DNA of 64,000 nt, taken from Pseudomonas lundensis. GTDB lineage: Bacteria; Pseudomonadota; Gammaproteobacteria; Pseudomonadales; Pseudomonadaceae. The position numbers were made by a program, and so were the translations under genes. Shown here one piece after another: positions 37,600 to 48,195 of the stretch (positions are counted from its first letter, which is position 1; each line of letters opens with the position of its first letter). The stretch is taken from the NCBI RefSeq assembly GCF_002269125.1, contig NZ_NQKI01000008.1, forward strand, positions 62,001 to 126,000. The letters are read 5' to 3'. A model generated the notes under the pieces. It did not search any database, was not told the DNA's origin, and was given only the letters and a program-made list of their open reading frames with translations.

Positions 37600-38108
37600 C
37601 TCAGGTTTTTCTCGGGCTGGGCAGTAATGTCGAGCGCGAAAAGCATTTGCATGCGGGGCTCGATGCGCTGGCTGGCTTCCTGCAAAACATGCAGTGTTCG
37701 GCAGTGTTTGAAAGTCAGCCTGTGGGAATAAAAAGCGGGCCTTTCTTCAATCTGGTGGTGGTGGCCAACACAGATTTACCATTGGCGGATTTGACCCGAC
37801 GTTTGAAGCTGATCGAAGCCGATAACGGACGATACGCGCAGGATCGCAAAGGTTTGCCGCTCGATATTGACGTGTTGTTTTACGGTGACTGGGTGGGCGA
37901 TTTTGACGGTTTGGTCTTGCCGCGCGCCGAGATACTCAGAAATGCCTTTGTGCTGTGGCCGCTTTCGCTGATCGCCCCTGACAAGCTACATCCGAGTGTG
38001 GGCATGACACTTGGTCAGATCTGGGCAGAGGCTCAGATTGATCAAGTGCTTGCCCCCGCGGCGTTTGAATGGCGTGGCGAGCAATTGACACCGAAAGAGA
38101 TGCTTTGA
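37590..38108 (+). CDS. folK: hydroxymethyl-dihydropterin pyrophosphokinase FolK
   Basis: A 172-residue HPPK with FLGLGSNVEREKHL at the N-terminus and the DRKGLPLDIDVLFYGD catalytic block. It transfers pyrophosphate from ATP to the FolB product. A stem-loop without a T-run lies at 38122-38153. Confidence 0.96.
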   Translation: MSLTQVFLGLGSNVEREKHLHAGLDALAGFLQNMQCSAVFESQPVGIKSGPFFNLVVVANTDLPLADLTRRLKLIEADNGRYAQDRKGLPLDIDVLFYGDWVGDFDGLVLPRAEILRNAFVLWPLSLIAPDKLHPSVGMTLGQIWAEAQIDQVLAPAAFEWRGEQLTPKEML

Positions 38109-38179
38109 GGCTGCTGTAAATGCGCTGCCGCCGCTCACAACCGAGTGGTGGCAGCGCAGCAGCTGCAGTTCGCAAGCGG

Positions 38180-39427
38180 TTAGGCTGTGGGCGATGCTGG
38201 CTTTTGGGTCGCGTCTTTGTAGGCTTGTAAAGCGCTGAGCCGTTCGCGCTTAAGGGCTTCCCCCAGCGCCGGGCCCTTGAACCCCTGTGCCAGCAGCGGC
38301 TGGATGTCGACTGCCTGGGCTGCTTTCGCGGCGCCACGCAAATAGTCAGCCTGAGGGTATGGCCGTTCTTCAAGCCCCAAGCGACCCTTGGCGTCCATCT
38401 CACAAGCGACGATAAATTCCTCGAAGCGTTGAGGTCGACGGTAAACGTCAAATCGTTGCAGCAATTCCAGTAAGGTCGAGGCCTTCAGCTCAAAGGCCCG
38501 ATGCCCGTGGGTGTGGTATTCGCCGACCAGCAATGCAAGTTCCTGACAATCTCGAGGTGCTTTGAACCGCTCGTTTGCGGCTTTGATCAGGCGCAATCCG
38601 GTGTGCTCATGGGCGATATGGCGTGGCCATTTCGATTCCGGCGTAAGGCCTTTTCCCACGTCATGCAGCAAGCACGCCCAGCGTACGGTCAAAGGCTGGT
38701 GATGCCGCGCCGCTTGTTCAAGCACGCTCAGGGTGTGAATGCCACTGTCGATTTCAGGGTGGTGAGCTGGCGGTTGCGGTACGCCGAATAATGCCTGGAC
38801 TTCGGGCAATAGCACTTCAAGTGCGCCGCAACGTCTGAGTACTTCAATAAAAACGTGGGGATGGTCTTCCATCAGGGCGCGGGATATTTCCTTCCAGCAA
38901 CGTTCCGGTGTTAGCGCTTGGAGTTCGCCTGAGGCTGACAGTTGACGCATCAGTTCCAGTGTTTCGTCTGCCACCCTGAACCCGAGCCCGGCATAACGTG
39001 CAGCGAAGCGCGCAACGCGCAGCACCCGCAGGGGATCTTCGGCGAATGCTGGAGAAACATGGCGCAATATGCGTGCTTCCAGATCTCGTTGGCCGTGGTA
39101 GGGGTCAGTAATATTGCCCGCATCATCTTCGGCCATCGCATTGATGGTCAGATCGCGGCGGATCAAATCCTCTTCGAGGGTTACGTCAGGGCTGGCATGA
39201 AATACAAAGCCCCCATAACCGTGTCCGCTTTTGCGCTCGGTGCGGGCGAGGGCGTATTCCTCCCCGGTTTTAGGATGGAGAAAGACCGGGAAGTCGGAGC
39301 CTACGGGACGAAAGCCCTTGGCCAGCATTTGTTCGGCACTCGCGCCTACTACGACCCAGTCGATGTCTGTGACGGGTTTGCCAAGCAAGCGATCGCGGAC
39401 TGCACCGCCGACTTTATAAATCTGCAT
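38180..39427 (-). CDS. cca: multifunctional CCA-adding enzyme with HD domain
   Basis: A 415-residue class II tRNA nucleotidyltransferase. The head has [11 protein letters not shown] and the DIDWVVVG metal-binding aspartates. The HD domain ([11 protein letters not shown]) provides phosphatase and phosphodiesterase activity as in E. coli. It adds or repairs the 3' CCA of tRNAs. The GGAGG ribosome-binding site lies in the 3' arm of a large hairpin that ends in six T directly before the ATG, so its translation or read-through from spoVR may be regulated. Confidence 0.97.
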   Translation of the reverse strand: MQIYKVGGAVRDRLLGKPVTDIDWVVVGASAEQMLAKGFRPVGSDFPVFLHPKTGEEYALARTERKSGHGYGGFVFHASPDVTLEEDLIRRDLTINAMAEDDAGNITDPYHGQRDLEARILRHVSPAFAEDPLRVLRVARFAARYAGLGFRVADETLELMRQLSASGELQALTPERCWKEISRALMEDHPHVFIEVLRRCGALEVLLPEVQALFGVPQPPAHHPEIDSGIHTLSVLEQAARHHQPLTVRWACLLHDVGKGLTPESKWPRHIAHEHTGLRLIKAANERFKAPRDCQELALLVGEYHTHGHRAFELKASTLLELLQRFDVYRRPQRFEEFIVACEMDAKGRLGLEERPYPQADYLRGAAKAAQAVDIQPLLAQGFKGPALGEALKRERLSALQAYKDATQKPASPTA

Positions 39428-39431
39428 AAAA

Positions 39432-39481
39432 AACCTCCGTTAGCGCGACAGGATAACCGCTGCGTCGCGCAAACGGAGGTT
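39432..39481 (-). promoter_or_regulatory. terminator-like hairpin containing the cca Shine-Dalgarno
   Basis: 18-bp arms with one mismatch (AACCTCCGTT... / ...AACGGAGGTT) and a 14-nt loop. On the minus strand the 3' arm carries GGAGG and runs into TTTTTT-ATG. It can act as the spoVR-operon terminator and at the same time mask the cca ribosome-binding site. Confidence 0.75.
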
Positions 39482-39489
39482 CACGTCTA

Positions 39490-41052
39490 TCACAAGTGAA
39501 TGGCGCTCAAATCCAAACGTCCGTATTCAGCATCGCCATGTTCACTTTTTGGCGGGACATGATGGGCCTTCATCACTTGATCCCCTTGCAGGGTTTCGAG
39601 GTGAATATCAAAACCCCACAGGCGGTGAAGGTGTTTAAGTACCTCGTCAGTGGAGTCGCCCAGCGGTTTGCGGTCATGCTGTTGATGGCGCAGGGTAAGC
39701 GAGCGATCGCCGCGACGGTCGATACTCCAGATTTGCACGTTAGGCTCGCGATTCCCCAAGTTGTACTGCGCTGCCAGGGTTTCGCGAATGATCCTGTAGC
39801 CGTTTTCATCGTGGATAGCGGGTACGAGTAAATCGTCTTTCTGATCGTCATCCATGATGCTGAACAGCTTGAGGTCGCGAATAACCTTGGGGGACAGGTA
39901 TTGCAGGATGAAGCTTTCGTCTTTGAAGCTGCTCATGGCGAACTTGATGCTCGATAACCAGTCGCTGCCCGCCAACTCGGGGAACCAGCGACGATCTTCC
40001 TCGGTGGGTTCTTCGCACATGCGCCGGATATCGCGGTACATCGCGAAACCCAAGGCATACGGGTTGATCCCGCTGTAGTAGGGGCTGTCAAAACCCGGTT
40101 GAAACACCACGCTGGTGTGCGAGGTCAGGAACTCCATCATGAAGCCGTCCGTCACCAGCCCCTCATCGTAAAGATCGTTCATCAGGGTGTAATGCCAAAA
40201 AGTTGCCCAGCCTTCGTTCATGACCTGGGTTTGGCGCTGTGGGTAAAAGTACTGGGCGATTTTGCGTACGATACGCACCACTTCGCGTTGCCAGGGTTCC
40301 AGCAGCGGCGCGTGTTTCTCGATGAAATACAGGATGTTTTCCTGAGGTTCGTCCGGAAAACGTGCGTTGTCCTTTTCGTTGAATTTGTCAGCGTTCTTGG
40401 GGATGGTGCGCCACAAATCATTGATCTGTTTTTGCAGGTGCTCTTCGCGCTCCTTCTGACGACGACGCTCTTCTTCGGCCGAAATCGGATAAGGCCGTTT
40501 GTAGCGGTCTACGCCGTAATTCATCAGTGCATGGCAAGAGTCCAGCAAGTCTTCCACCGCGTCGATACCGTGGCGCTCTTCGCACTGCATGATGTATTGC
40601 TTGGCGAACACCAGGTAATCAATGATCGAACTGGCGTCAGTCCAGGTTCGGAACAGGTAATTACCCTTGAAGAAGCTGTTGTGGCCATAGCAGGCATGGG
40701 CCACCACCAGGGCTTGCATGCAGATGGTGTTCTCTTCCATCAGGTAAGCGATGCACGGGTCTGAGTTGATGACGATTTCATACGCCAGCCCCATTTGCCC
40801 GCGGCTGTAGGACTTTTCGGTACTCAAGAAATGTTTGCCGTAGGACCAATGGTGATAGCCCAATGGCATCCCGACAGAGGCGTAGGCGTCCATCATCTGC
40901 TCGGCGGTGATGACTTCAATCTGGTTGGGGTAGGTGTCCAGTGCATACCGTTCGGCCAGGCGACCGATTTCCCGGTCGTAGGCCTGGATCAGTTCAAAGG
41001 TCCACTCGGAGCCAGTGGAGATGGGGTGGCGTTTATTCTCTTTGGCGGTCAT
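39490..41052 (-). CDS. SpoVR-family protein (YcgB-like)
   Basis: A 520-residue SpoVR domain protein of usual length with the [20 protein letters not shown] block and the [16 protein letters not shown] motif. Cytoplasmic, no signal. Function is not fully known; in Enterobacteria and Pseudomonas it is encoded with the DUF444 protein and PrkA and responds to starvation. It overlaps the DUF444 gene by 4 bp (ATGA). Confidence 0.93.
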   Translation of the reverse strand: MTAKENKRHPISTGSEWTFELIQAYDREIGRLAERYALDTYPNQIEVITAEQMMDAYASVGMPLGYHHWSYGKHFLSTEKSYSRGQMGLAYEIVINSDPCIAYLMEENTICMQALVVAHACYGHNSFFKGNYLFRTWTDASSIIDYLVFAKQYIMQCEERHGIDAVEDLLDSCHALMNYGVDRYKRPYPISAEEERRRQKEREEHLQKQINDLWRTIPKNADKFNEKDNARFPDEPQENILYFIEKHAPLLEPWQREVVRIVRKIAQYFYPQRQTQVMNEGWATFWHYTLMNDLYDEGLVTDGFMMEFLTSHTSVVFQPGFDSPYYSGINPYALGFAMYRDIRRMCEEPTEEDRRWFPELAGSDWLSSIKFAMSSFKDESFILQYLSPKVIRDLKLFSIMDDDQKDDLLVPAIHDENGYRIIRETLAAQYNLGNREPNVQIWSIDRRGDRSLTLRHQQHDRKPLGDSTDEVLKHLHRLWGFDIHLETLQGDQVMKAHHVPPKSEHGDAEYGRLDLSAIHL

Positions 41053-42323
41053 GTCACTAACCTGCGCTGGAAGAGTTCACGGAAGACCGGGTAAATATCG
41101 CCGGCCGAGACCAGTTGCTGTTGAGCGAAGGTGTCGGGAAAAGCCTCGTTGATACGCTCATATTCGTACCAGAGCGCCTGATGTTCGCGCGGGGTAATTT
41201 CCACATAAGTGTAGTACTGCACGAATGGCATGATCTGGTTGATCAAAATGTCACGGCAAATGGGTGAGTCGTCGTTCCAGTTGTCGCCGTCGGAAGCCTG
41301 GGCGGCATAAATGTTCCATTCGTTAGTGGGATATCGCTCGGCCATGATCTCCTGCATCAACTTGAGTGCGCTGGAGACAATGGTGCCGCCGGTCTCGCGC
41401 GAATAGAAAAACTCCTCTTCATCTACCTCCCGGGCACTGGTGTGGTGGCGAATGAACACTACTTCGATTTTGTCGTAATTTCGTTTCAGGAACAGGTACA
41501 GCAAGATAAAGAATCGCTTGGCGATGTCCTTGGTGGCTTGCGTCATGGAGCCTGAAACGTCCATCAGGCAGAACATCACCGCCTTCGAGCTCGGGTTGGG
41601 GTGTTTAACCAGCAAGTTGTACTTGAGGTCGAAAGTATCGAGAAACGGGACACGATGAATGCGGGCGCTGAGCTTTTCGATTTCAGCTTCGATGTCTTTG
41701 ATATCGCCGAAATTGTCAGGTTCTTCGCGTTTTAAACGCTCAAGTTCGATTTTTGCTTCTTTGAGTCGTGCGCGGCTGCTGCCGGTCAGGGCAATGCGCC
41801 GGGCATGGGCGGAACGCAAGGTACGGATGATGTTGATTCGTGAGGGGTTACCCTCGTTGCTGATGCCAGCACGCACGGTTTTAAACGTGTCGGTGCCCGT
41901 CAGGTGGCGTTTGACCAGGTTTGGCAGTTCGAGGTCTTCGAACATGAATTCGAGGAATTCTTCCTGGGTGATTTGAAACACAAACTCATCCATGCCTTCG
42001 CCGGAATTGCCTGCCTTGCCCGGGCCGCCTCCGCCCCCGGACCCGCCTTGAGGGCGTTGAATGTGTTCGCCGCTGGTGAACTCCTTATTACCCGGATGCA
42101 CGACCGTTTGTTTGCCGCCGCGCCCGTGGTGCAGCACCGGCTCGTCAATATCGCGACCGGGAATGCTGATCTGTTCGCCATGTTCCATGTCGGTAATGGA
42201 ACGCCGGCCCACGGCTTCTTCGACGGCCTTTTTAATGTGGTCGCGATAGCGCCGCAGAAAACGTTGGCGGTTTACCGTGCTCTTGTTCTTGCCATTAAGG
42301 CGTCGATCGATCACATAGCTCAT
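41049..42323 (-). CDS. YeaH-type DUF444 protein with VWA-like fold
   Basis: About 424 residues. It has an N-terminal basic region, a glycine-rich linker ([17 protein letters not shown]) and a C-terminal VWA-like domain with the MIDAS start DVSGSM. ATG 42323 has GGAGG 7 nt upstream; an upstream in-frame start adds 14 non-conserved residues. It works with the serine kinase PrkA/YeaG; partners and substrates are unknown. It lies between prkA and spoVR in one operon. Confidence 0.93.
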   Translation of the reverse strand: MSYVIDRRLNGKNKSTVNRQRFLRRYRDHIKKAVEEAVGRRSITDMEHGEQISIPGRDIDEPVLHHGRGGKQTVVHPGNKEFTSGEHIQRPQGGSGGGGGPGKAGNSGEGMDEFVFQITQEEFLEFMFEDLELPNLVKRHLTGTDTFKTVRAGISNEGNPSRINIIRTLRSAHARRIALTGSSRARLKEAKIELERLKREEPDNFGDIKDIEAEIEKLSARIHRVPFLDTFDLKYNLLVKHPNPSSKAVMFCLMDVSGSMTQATKDIAKRFFILLYLFLKRNYDKIEVVFIRHHTSAREVDEEEFFYSRETGGTIVSSALKLMQEIMAERYPTNEWNIYAAQASDGDNWNDDSPICRDILINQIMPFVQYYTYVEITPREHQALWYEYERINEAFPDTFAQQQLVSAGDIYPVFRELFQRRLVT

Positions 42324-42437
42324 AAGCCCTCCGGGCCGCTTCAAGAGGTGAGCTGCACGCTGCAAGCCACCGCGAGCTCCCGGGTTCGGGAGTTTCGTCG
42401 GGTGCTAGCAGCGTGTAGCCGGGCGCTTGCCGCTGCC

Positions 42438-44360
42438 TCACTGCGATTTTCTGACCCGCAGGTACCACTCGGAGAGCAGTCGTACTTGTTTGTCGGTGTA
42501 ACCGCGTTCAACCATTCGGGTCACGAAGTCGTTGTGTTTTTGTTGATCCTCTTTGCTCGCCTTGGCGTTGAAGCTGATGACCGGCAGCAGGTCCTCAGTG
42601 TTGGAGAACATTTTCTTCTCGATGACCACCCGCAGTTTTTCGTAGCTGAGCCATGTCGGGTTTTTGCCATTGTTGTTGGCGCGGGCACGCAGGACGAAGT
42701 TGACGATTTCGTTGCGGAAATCTTTCGGGTTGCTGATGCCAGCCGGTTTTTCGATTTTCTCCAGTTCTTCGTTAAGGGCGATGCGGTTGAGGATTTCGCC
42801 GGTTTCGGGGTCACGGTATTCCTGATCCTGAATCCAGAAATCGGCGTACAGAACGTAGCGGTCGAAAATGTTTTGCCCGTATTCGCTGTAGGACTCCAGG
42901 TAAGCGGTCTGAATTTCCTTGCCGATGAACTCGATGTACCGGGGCGCCAGGTACTCTTTCAGGAAGCGCAGATAACGCTCGCGGGTTTCTGGCTGGAACT
43001 GTTCCTGTTCGATCTGTTGTTCAAGCACGTAGAGCAAGTGCACCGGGTTGGCAGCGATTTCGTGCGGGTCGAAGTTGAAGACTTTGGACAGGATTTTGAA
43101 GGCAAATCGGGTCGACAAACCGTTCATGCCTTCGTCGACGCCAGCGCTGTCACGGTACTCCTGAATGGATTTGGCTTTCGGATCGGTGTCTTTGAGGTTT
43201 TCGCCGTCATAGACACGCATTTTGGAGTAGATGTTGGAGTTTTCAGGTTCTTTGAGGCGTGACAGCACCGTGAACTGCGCGAGCATCTTCAGGGTGTCAG
43301 GTGCGCAATGGGCTTTGGCCAGCGAGCTGTTATAAAGCAGTTTGTCGTAGATTTTGACTTCGTCACTGACCCGCAGGCAGTACGGCACTTTTACGATGTA
43401 AATCCGATCGATAAACGCTTCGTTGTTTTTGTTGTTACGGAAGGTATGCCACTCCGATTCGTTGGAGTGCGCCAGCAGAACCCCGGTAAAAGGAATCGCC
43501 CCCAGTCCTTCGGTACTGTTGTAGTTGCCTTCCTGAGTAGCCGTGAGCAATGGGTGCAGCACCTTGATCGGTGCCTTGAACATTTCGACGAATTCCATCA
43601 GACCCTGGTTGGCCCGGCACAGCGCGCCCGAATAGCTGTAGGCGTCGGCATCGTTTTGCGGGAATTCTTCTAGCTTGCGGATATCGACCTTGCCCACCAG
43701 TGCCGAAATGTCCTGGTTGTTTTCATCGCCGGGTTCGGTTTTGGCCACTGCAATCTGGTTAAGGATTGACGGGTAGAGTTTGACCACCCGGAACTGGCTG
43801 ATATCGCCGCCAAATTCAGCCAGGCGCTTGGTGGCCCAGGGCGACATGATGGTGCTCAGGTAACGCTTGGAGATCCCGAAGTCTTCTTCAAGAATCGCGC
43901 CATCTTCCGTGGCGTTGAACAGGCCAAGCGGCGACTCGAAAACTGGCGAACCTTTGATGGCGTAAAAAGGGACTTTCTCGATCAATTGCTTGAGCTTTTC
44001 AGCCAGGGACGACTTGCCGCCGCCCACCGGGCCCAGCAAGTAGAGGATTTGTTTCTTTTCTTCCAACCCTTGGGCTGCATGGCGGAAGTAGGAAACGATT
44101 TGCTCAATGCACTCTTCCATTCCGTGGAAGTCGGCAAAAGCCGGGTAGCGGCGAATCACTTTGTTGGAGAAGATTCGCGAGAGGCGAGAGTCAGTCGAGG
44201 TGTCCAGCAGTTGCGGTTCACCAATGGCCAACAGCAGCCGTTCGGCAGCCGAGGCGTATGCGCTTTTATCGTTTTTGCACAGCTCAAGGTATTCCTGGAG
44301 CGTAAGTTCTTCCTGGCGCGTGGATTCAAAGCGCTGTTGGAAGTGGCTAAAAATACTCAT
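42438..44360 (-). CDS. prkA: PrkA serine protein kinase (YeaG-like)
   Basis: A 640-residue protein, the usual PrkA length. An N-terminal AAA+ ATPase region has Walker A LLGPVGGGKSSLAEKL and the C-terminal half holds the PrkA kinase domain. ATG 44360 has GAGGTGA upstream. It is a cytoplasmic stress kinase that is regulated by nutrient limitation in relatives. The first gene of prkA-DUF444-spoVR. Confidence 0.95.
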   Translation of the reverse strand: MSIFSHFQQRFESTRQEELTLQEYLELCKNDKSAYASAAERLLLAIGEPQLLDTSTDSRLSRIFSNKVIRRYPAFADFHGMEECIEQIVSYFRHAAQGLEEKKQILYLLGPVGGGKSSLAEKLKQLIEKVPFYAIKGSPVFESPLGLFNATEDGAILEEDFGISKRYLSTIMSPWATKRLAEFGGDISQFRVVKLYPSILNQIAVAKTEPGDENNQDISALVGKVDIRKLEEFPQNDADAYSYSGALCRANQGLMEFVEMFKAPIKVLHPLLTATQEGNYNSTEGLGAIPFTGVLLAHSNESEWHTFRNNKNNEAFIDRIYIVKVPYCLRVSDEVKIYDKLLYNSSLAKAHCAPDTLKMLAQFTVLSRLKEPENSNIYSKMRVYDGENLKDTDPKAKSIQEYRDSAGVDEGMNGLSTRFAFKILSKVFNFDPHEIAANPVHLLYVLEQQIEQEQFQPETRERYLRFLKEYLAPRYIEFIGKEIQTAYLESYSEYGQNIFDRYVLYADFWIQDQEYRDPETGEILNRIALNEELEKIEKPAGISNPKDFRNEIVNFVLRARANNNGKNPTWLSYEKLRVVIEKKMFSNTEDLLPVISFNAKASKEDQQKHNDFVTRMVERGYTDKQVRLLSEWYLRVRKSQ

Positions 44361-44660
44361 GACGTCACCTCGCTCGATACGTGGAGCCGGCGATTGATCG
44401 GTCAGTTCGAGTGCTGGCATGCGGCAACGTTGCAGTTGCTGTGTACCCCCCAGGACACCATCAAAGGGGCTAACCCTTTGAAGTTACTACTGATGATCCT
44501 CACGCCGGTGTACCGGCTCTCCCCAGATTCGGATGGCCTGAGCTAAAGGATAGTTGGTTCTGGGAGAGGTCAAGGCGAGATGCGCGAATTGTTGTGTTTG
44601 ACCGTTGGTCAGGCAGGGCGCCAGCCCACTGAATACGTGGGCTTGGCGTGCATTAAAAAA
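44361..44660. other. 300-bp glpE-prkA gap, probable prkA promoter region
   Basis: No gene is evident. Short inverted segments occur (for example AGCCGG...CCGGCT around 44382-44517), but no consensus sigma-70 or sigma-54 promoter can be assigned with confidence. Confidence 0.4.
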
Positions 44661-44990
44661 TTATTCCTCCGGGCTTTGGGCGATTTCGCCCGGATAAGTC
44701 GAACGCCACAATTCGAAACCACCGTCGAGGCTGTACACATCACTGAATCCTTGGCCTACCAGGTAAGCCGCCGCGCTCTGACTGGAATTACCGTGGTAGC
44801 AAGCGACGATCAACGGTGCATCCAGATCTGCCTTGGCAATGAAATCGTGAAGCGAGTGGTTATCCAGGCGCGTTGCGCCAGTGATATGCCCGGCGGCATA
44901 AGTCTGCGGGTCGCGAATGTCGACTACTACGGCGCCTTTTTGACGCAGTGTGTGGGCCTGTTCGGGAGCGATACGTTTGAAATCGGTCAT
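44661..44990 (-). CDS. glpE: thiosulfate sulfurtransferase GlpE
   Basis: A 109-residue single-domain rhodanese with the active-site loop [11 protein letters not shown], the catalytic cysteine in VACYHGNS. It moves sulfur from thiosulfate to cyanide or thioredoxin-like acceptors. It lies 20 bp after apaH on the same strand and ends the surA-to-glpE run. Confidence 0.95.
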   Translation of the reverse strand: MTDFKRIAPEQAHTLRQKGAVVVDIRDPQTYAAGHITGATRLDNHSLHDFIAKADLDAPLIVACYHGNSSQSAAAYLVGQGFSDVYSLDGGFELWRSTYPGEIAQSPEE

Positions 44991-45010
44991 GGGAAATTCC
45001 TCTGGCCTGA

Positions 45011-45895
45011 CTACGGGCGTGGGGTTGTGACGCCCAAAGGTTGGGGAGACGGTTGTGGGCTGGCAGGGGCTTTAAGGTGCAGGTCATCGCAGTCGCAGCT
45101 CAAGCGCTGCCCGTTGTCGACGTTGAGCAGGGTCATGGCGCCGCCCCATACGCAGCCAGTGTCGAGTGCGTAGATGCCGGGCTCCTTGCAGTTGCCTTCG
45201 AGTGCAGCCCAGTGACCGAAGATGATTTTGAGGTCCTGGGTTTTGCGTTCTTTATAGCTGAACCACGGTGCATAACCGGGCGGAGCGCTGCCCACGCCTT
45301 CTTTGCTTTTAAGGTCGAGTTTGCCGTCGCGGGTGCAAAACCGCATGCGGGTGAAGTAGTTGGTAATAACCCGCAGGCGTTCAATGCCCGTCAGGTCACT
45401 GTCCCATTTGGCAGGCTCATTGCCATACATGCCATCGAGGAAAGGGCCCAAAAGGCTGTCATCGCGCAATGCGTGTTCCACTTCGCTCGCATATTTGAGG
45501 GCTTTTTTCAGGCTCCATTGCGGGGGAATACCGGCATGAACCAGTGCGGTATTTCGTTCGAGGTCGTAATGCAACAGAGGTTGCTGGCGCAGCCAGTCCA
45601 GCAATTGGTCACAGTCCGGTGCCTCGAGGATTTCGCGAAGCGTGTCACCCTTTTTCAGGCGCTCAATATTGTTGCCGACCGCAAGCAAGTGCAGGTCGTG
45701 GTTGCCCAGCACGCAAACCAGTGATTCACGCATGCCATACAGAAAGCGCAGCGTCTCCAACGACTCGGGTCCCCGGTTAACGAGGTCGCCCACCAGCCAC
45801 AGGGTGTCTTTTGCAGGATCGAACGCAACCCGCTCTAACAGACACTTGAGCGGTTGCAGGCAACCTTGAAGGTCACCGACTGCGTACACCGCCAT
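45011..45895 (-). CDS. apaH: symmetrical Ap4A hydrolase ApaH
   Basis: A 294-residue metallophosphoesterase with [14 protein letters not shown] and GNHDLHLL metal-binding motifs. It cleaves Ap4A to two ADP and removes NpnN caps from RNA in E. coli. Its ATG overlaps the apaG stop by one base. Confidence 0.97.
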   Translation of the reverse strand: MAVYAVGDLQGCLQPLKCLLERVAFDPAKDTLWLVGDLVNRGPESLETLRFLYGMRESLVCVLGNHDLHLLAVGNNIERLKKGDTLREILEAPDCDQLLDWLRQQPLLHYDLERNTALVHAGIPPQWSLKKALKYASEVEHALRDDSLLGPFLDGMYGNEPAKWDSDLTGIERLRVITNYFTRMRFCTRDGKLDLKSKEGVGSAPPGYAPWFSYKERKTQDLKIIFGHWAALEGNCKEPGIYALDTGCVWGGAMTLLNVDNGQRLSCDCDDLHLKAPASPQPSPQPLGVTTPRP

Positions 45896-46275
45896 CAGTG
45901 CAGCGCTCCGGGGACAGCAAGGCGGAAGGGCGCAATGATGGCCTTGAACTGATGATCGTCTTGCGCCTGCATCAGGTAGCTGCCCTGCATGGTGCCGACT
46001 TTTGTGGTGATCACGGAGCCGCTGCTGTAAGTGTGCACCTGACCCGGTTCGATCACCGGTTGTTGTCCGACGACACCTGCACCGCGCACTTCTTCGGTGT
46101 GCCCGTCACCGTCGGTGATGATCCAGTGCCGTGACAGCAATTTTGCGGGGATTGAGCCGTTGTTCTTCACCGTGATGGTGTAGGCGAAGGCGAAGCGGTC
46201 TTGCTCGGGTTGAGATTGTTCTGGCAAGTAACGGGTGACGACGCTGACGTCAACCTGATAGCGGGGTTCGGACAT
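45895..46275 (-). CDS. apaG: ApaG protein
   Basis: A 126-residue fibronectin-III-like beta-sandwich protein with the [16 protein letters not shown] and [19 protein letters not shown] blocks. ATG 46275 matches the family start ([10 protein letters not shown]); an upstream in-frame start adds ten residues. Function is not settled; it may bind nucleotides. It is tightly linked to apaH. Confidence 0.95.
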   Translation of the reverse strand: MSEPRYQVDVSVVTRYLPEQSQPEQDRFAFAYTITVKNNGSIPAKLLSRHWIITDGDGHTEEVRGAGVVGQQPVIEPGQVHTYSSGSVITTKVGTMQGSYLMQAQDDHQFKAIIAPFRLAVPGALH

Positions 46276-46390
46276 GCGGAAGGCCTTACTTGAAAGCAGA
46301 GACACAGCTCGGGATAAAACTGATGCCTGAGTCTAGGCCAAGTCACGGGTACTAGGCCAGATGCGGCCAGTACCCGATTTGTAAGGACGG

Positions 46391-47209
46391 TCAGTCGGCA
46401 GCGGGCGCTGCGACGGCTTGCTCGCTCAGTTTGTCGGCCAGACGCACGAATGCTGCCAGGTCGAGTTGCTCGGGACGCTTGCTGCCATCGACCCCGGCTG
46501 CTTCGATTTGCGCATTACTCAGCAAGGCCTTGAGGGTGTTGCGCAAGGTTTTGCGACGCTGGTTGAAAGCTTCGCGCACGACGCGCTCTAGCAGACGATG
46601 ATCCTTGGCCGGGTGTGGCAGGGTCTCGTGTGGCACCAGGCGCACAATGGCAGAGTCGACTTTAGGTGGCGGGTTGAATGCGCCCGGACCTACGTTGAAC
46701 AGGTGTTCCACACGGCAATGGTACTGAACCATGATCGACAACCGGCCCCAGTCGCCGCCGCCTGGGCCAGCAGCCATGCGCTCTACCACTTCTTTTTGCA
46801 GCATGAAGTGCATGTCGCGGATCAGCTCGGCGTTTTTCAGCAGGTGGAAAATCAGCGGTGTGGAGATGTTGTACGGCAGGTTGCCGACCACACGCAGGGT
46901 GCGGGGCGCCGCACCCAGTGTATTGAAGTCGAACTTGAGGGCGTCGCCCTGATGCAGGTTGAAGTTGCTCATGCCTGCGAACTGTTGATTGAGGATCGGG
47001 ATCAGGTCTTTGTCCAGTTCGACCACATCAAGCTGGCCGCCACTGTTGAGGATGCCTTCTGTCAATGCACCCTGGCCCGGGCCGATTTCCAGCAGGCGGT
47101 CGCCCGCCTTGGCATTGATGGCGCGCAGGATGCGGTCAATAACACCAGCATCGTGCAGGAAGTTTTGACCAAAACGCTTACGCGCCTTGTGTTGGTATTG
47201 CTCGTTCAT
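46391..47209 (-). CDS. rsmA: 16S rRNA dimethyladenosine transferase RsmA (KsgA)
   Basis: A 272-residue methyltransferase with [13 protein letters not shown] as SAM site and [14 protein letters not shown] as catalytic motif. It dimethylates A1518 and A1519 of 16S rRNA. This gene is unrelated to the RsmA/CsrA RNA-binding repressor despite the shared name. Overlaps pdxA by 4 bp. Confidence 0.98.
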   Translation of the reverse strand: MNEQYQHKARKRFGQNFLHDAGVIDRILRAINAKAGDRLLEIGPGQGALTEGILNSGGQLDVVELDKDLIPILNQQFAGMSNFNLHQGDALKFDFNTLGAAPRTLRVVGNLPYNISTPLIFHLLKNAELIRDMHFMLQKEVVERMAAGPGGGDWGRLSIMVQYHCRVEHLFNVGPGAFNPPPKVDSAIVRLVPHETLPHPAKDHRLLERVVREAFNQRRKTLRNTLKALLSNAQIEAAGVDGSKRPEQLDLAAFVRLADKLSEQAVAAPAAD

Positions 47210-48195
47210 AAACGGGTCTCGGCCATCTGGTAGGCGGTTTCCAGGGCGACTTGCAGGCTGCCGGTGTCGATCTTGCCGCTGCCCGCCAGATCCAGGGCAG
47301 TGCCATGGTCAACAGAGGTGCGGACGATCGGCAAGCCAAGGGTGATGTTGACGGCGGCACCAAACCCTTTGTACTTCAGCACGGGCAGGCCTTGGTCGTG
47401 GTACATCGCCAGCACTGCGTCACAGTGCTCCAGATATTTGGGGGTAAACAGAGTGTCGGCAGGCAGCGGGCCACGTAGGTCCATGCCCTCGCTGCGCAGA
47501 AGCTCCAGGGTGGGTTCGATAATATCGATTTCTTCACGGCCCAAATGCCCGCCCTCACCAGCATGGGGGTTGAGCCCGCACACCAGAATTCGCGGTTGGG
47601 CAATGCCGAACTTTTGCTGCAGGTCGGCGTGCAGAATACGCGTCACCCGCATCAGGCGTTCGGGGGTGATTGCATCTGCAACCTGACGCAGCGGCAGGTG
47701 CGTGGTGACAAGCGCCACGCGAAGGCCGCGGGTGGCGAGCATCATTACCACGTGCTCGGTGCGCGTCAGGTCGGCGAGAAATTCGGTATGGCCGGAAAAC
47801 GGGATGCCGGCTTCGTTGATGACGCCCTTATGGACAGGGGCAGTAATCATGCCTGCGAAGTCGCCGTCCAGGCAGCCTTGAGCCGCACGGGTCAAGGTGT
47901 GCAGCACAAAGGCCGCATTGGCTTTGTCCAGTACACCGGGCGTAACCGGTGCGCTGAGCGGGGTATCCCATACATACAAGCTGCCTGCGGGTGCCGGTTG
48001 CTTGGGCCACTGCCCCGGCGTGACGGGCAGCAGGTTGACGGCCACACCCAGCCTGGCGGCCCGCTCAGAGAGCAGGTCGCAGCTGGTAATGGCAATCAGG
48101 GGATGGGGCTGGTGTTGCGAGGCGAGCAGCAGGCACAGATCTGGACCTATGCCTGCCGGTTCGCCGGGTGTCATTGCAAACCGCTGGGTGTTCAC
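47206..48195 (-). CDS. pdxA: 4-hydroxythreonine-4-phosphate dehydrogenase PdxA
   Basis: A 329-residue enzyme with [12 protein letters not shown], the [13 protein letters not shown] substrate region and the [13 protein letters not shown] block. It oxidises 4-phosphohydroxy-threonine with NAD in pyridoxal-phosphate synthesis. Overlaps surA by 4 bp. Confidence 0.98.
   Translation of the reverse strand: MNTQRFAMTPGEPAGIGPDLCLLLASQHQPHPLIAITSCDLLSERAARLGVAVNLLPVTPGQWPKQPAPAGSLYVWDTPLSAPVTPGVLDKANAAFVLHTLTRAAQGCLDGDFAGMITAPVHKGVINEAGIPFSGHTEFLADLTRTEHVVMMLATRGLRVALVTTHLPLRQVADAITPERLMRVTRILHADLQQKFGIAQPRILVCGLNPHAGEGGHLGREEIDIIEPTLELLRSEGMDLRGPLPADTLFTPKYLEHCDAVLAMYHDQGLPVLKYKGFGAAVNITLGLPIVRTSVDHGTALDLAGSGKIDTGSLQVALETAYQMAETRL

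Noticed and set aside
41904-43262. 452-residue frame antisense to yeaH and prkA
   Set aside because: Spans two well-supported genes on the other strand and has no recognisable domain.
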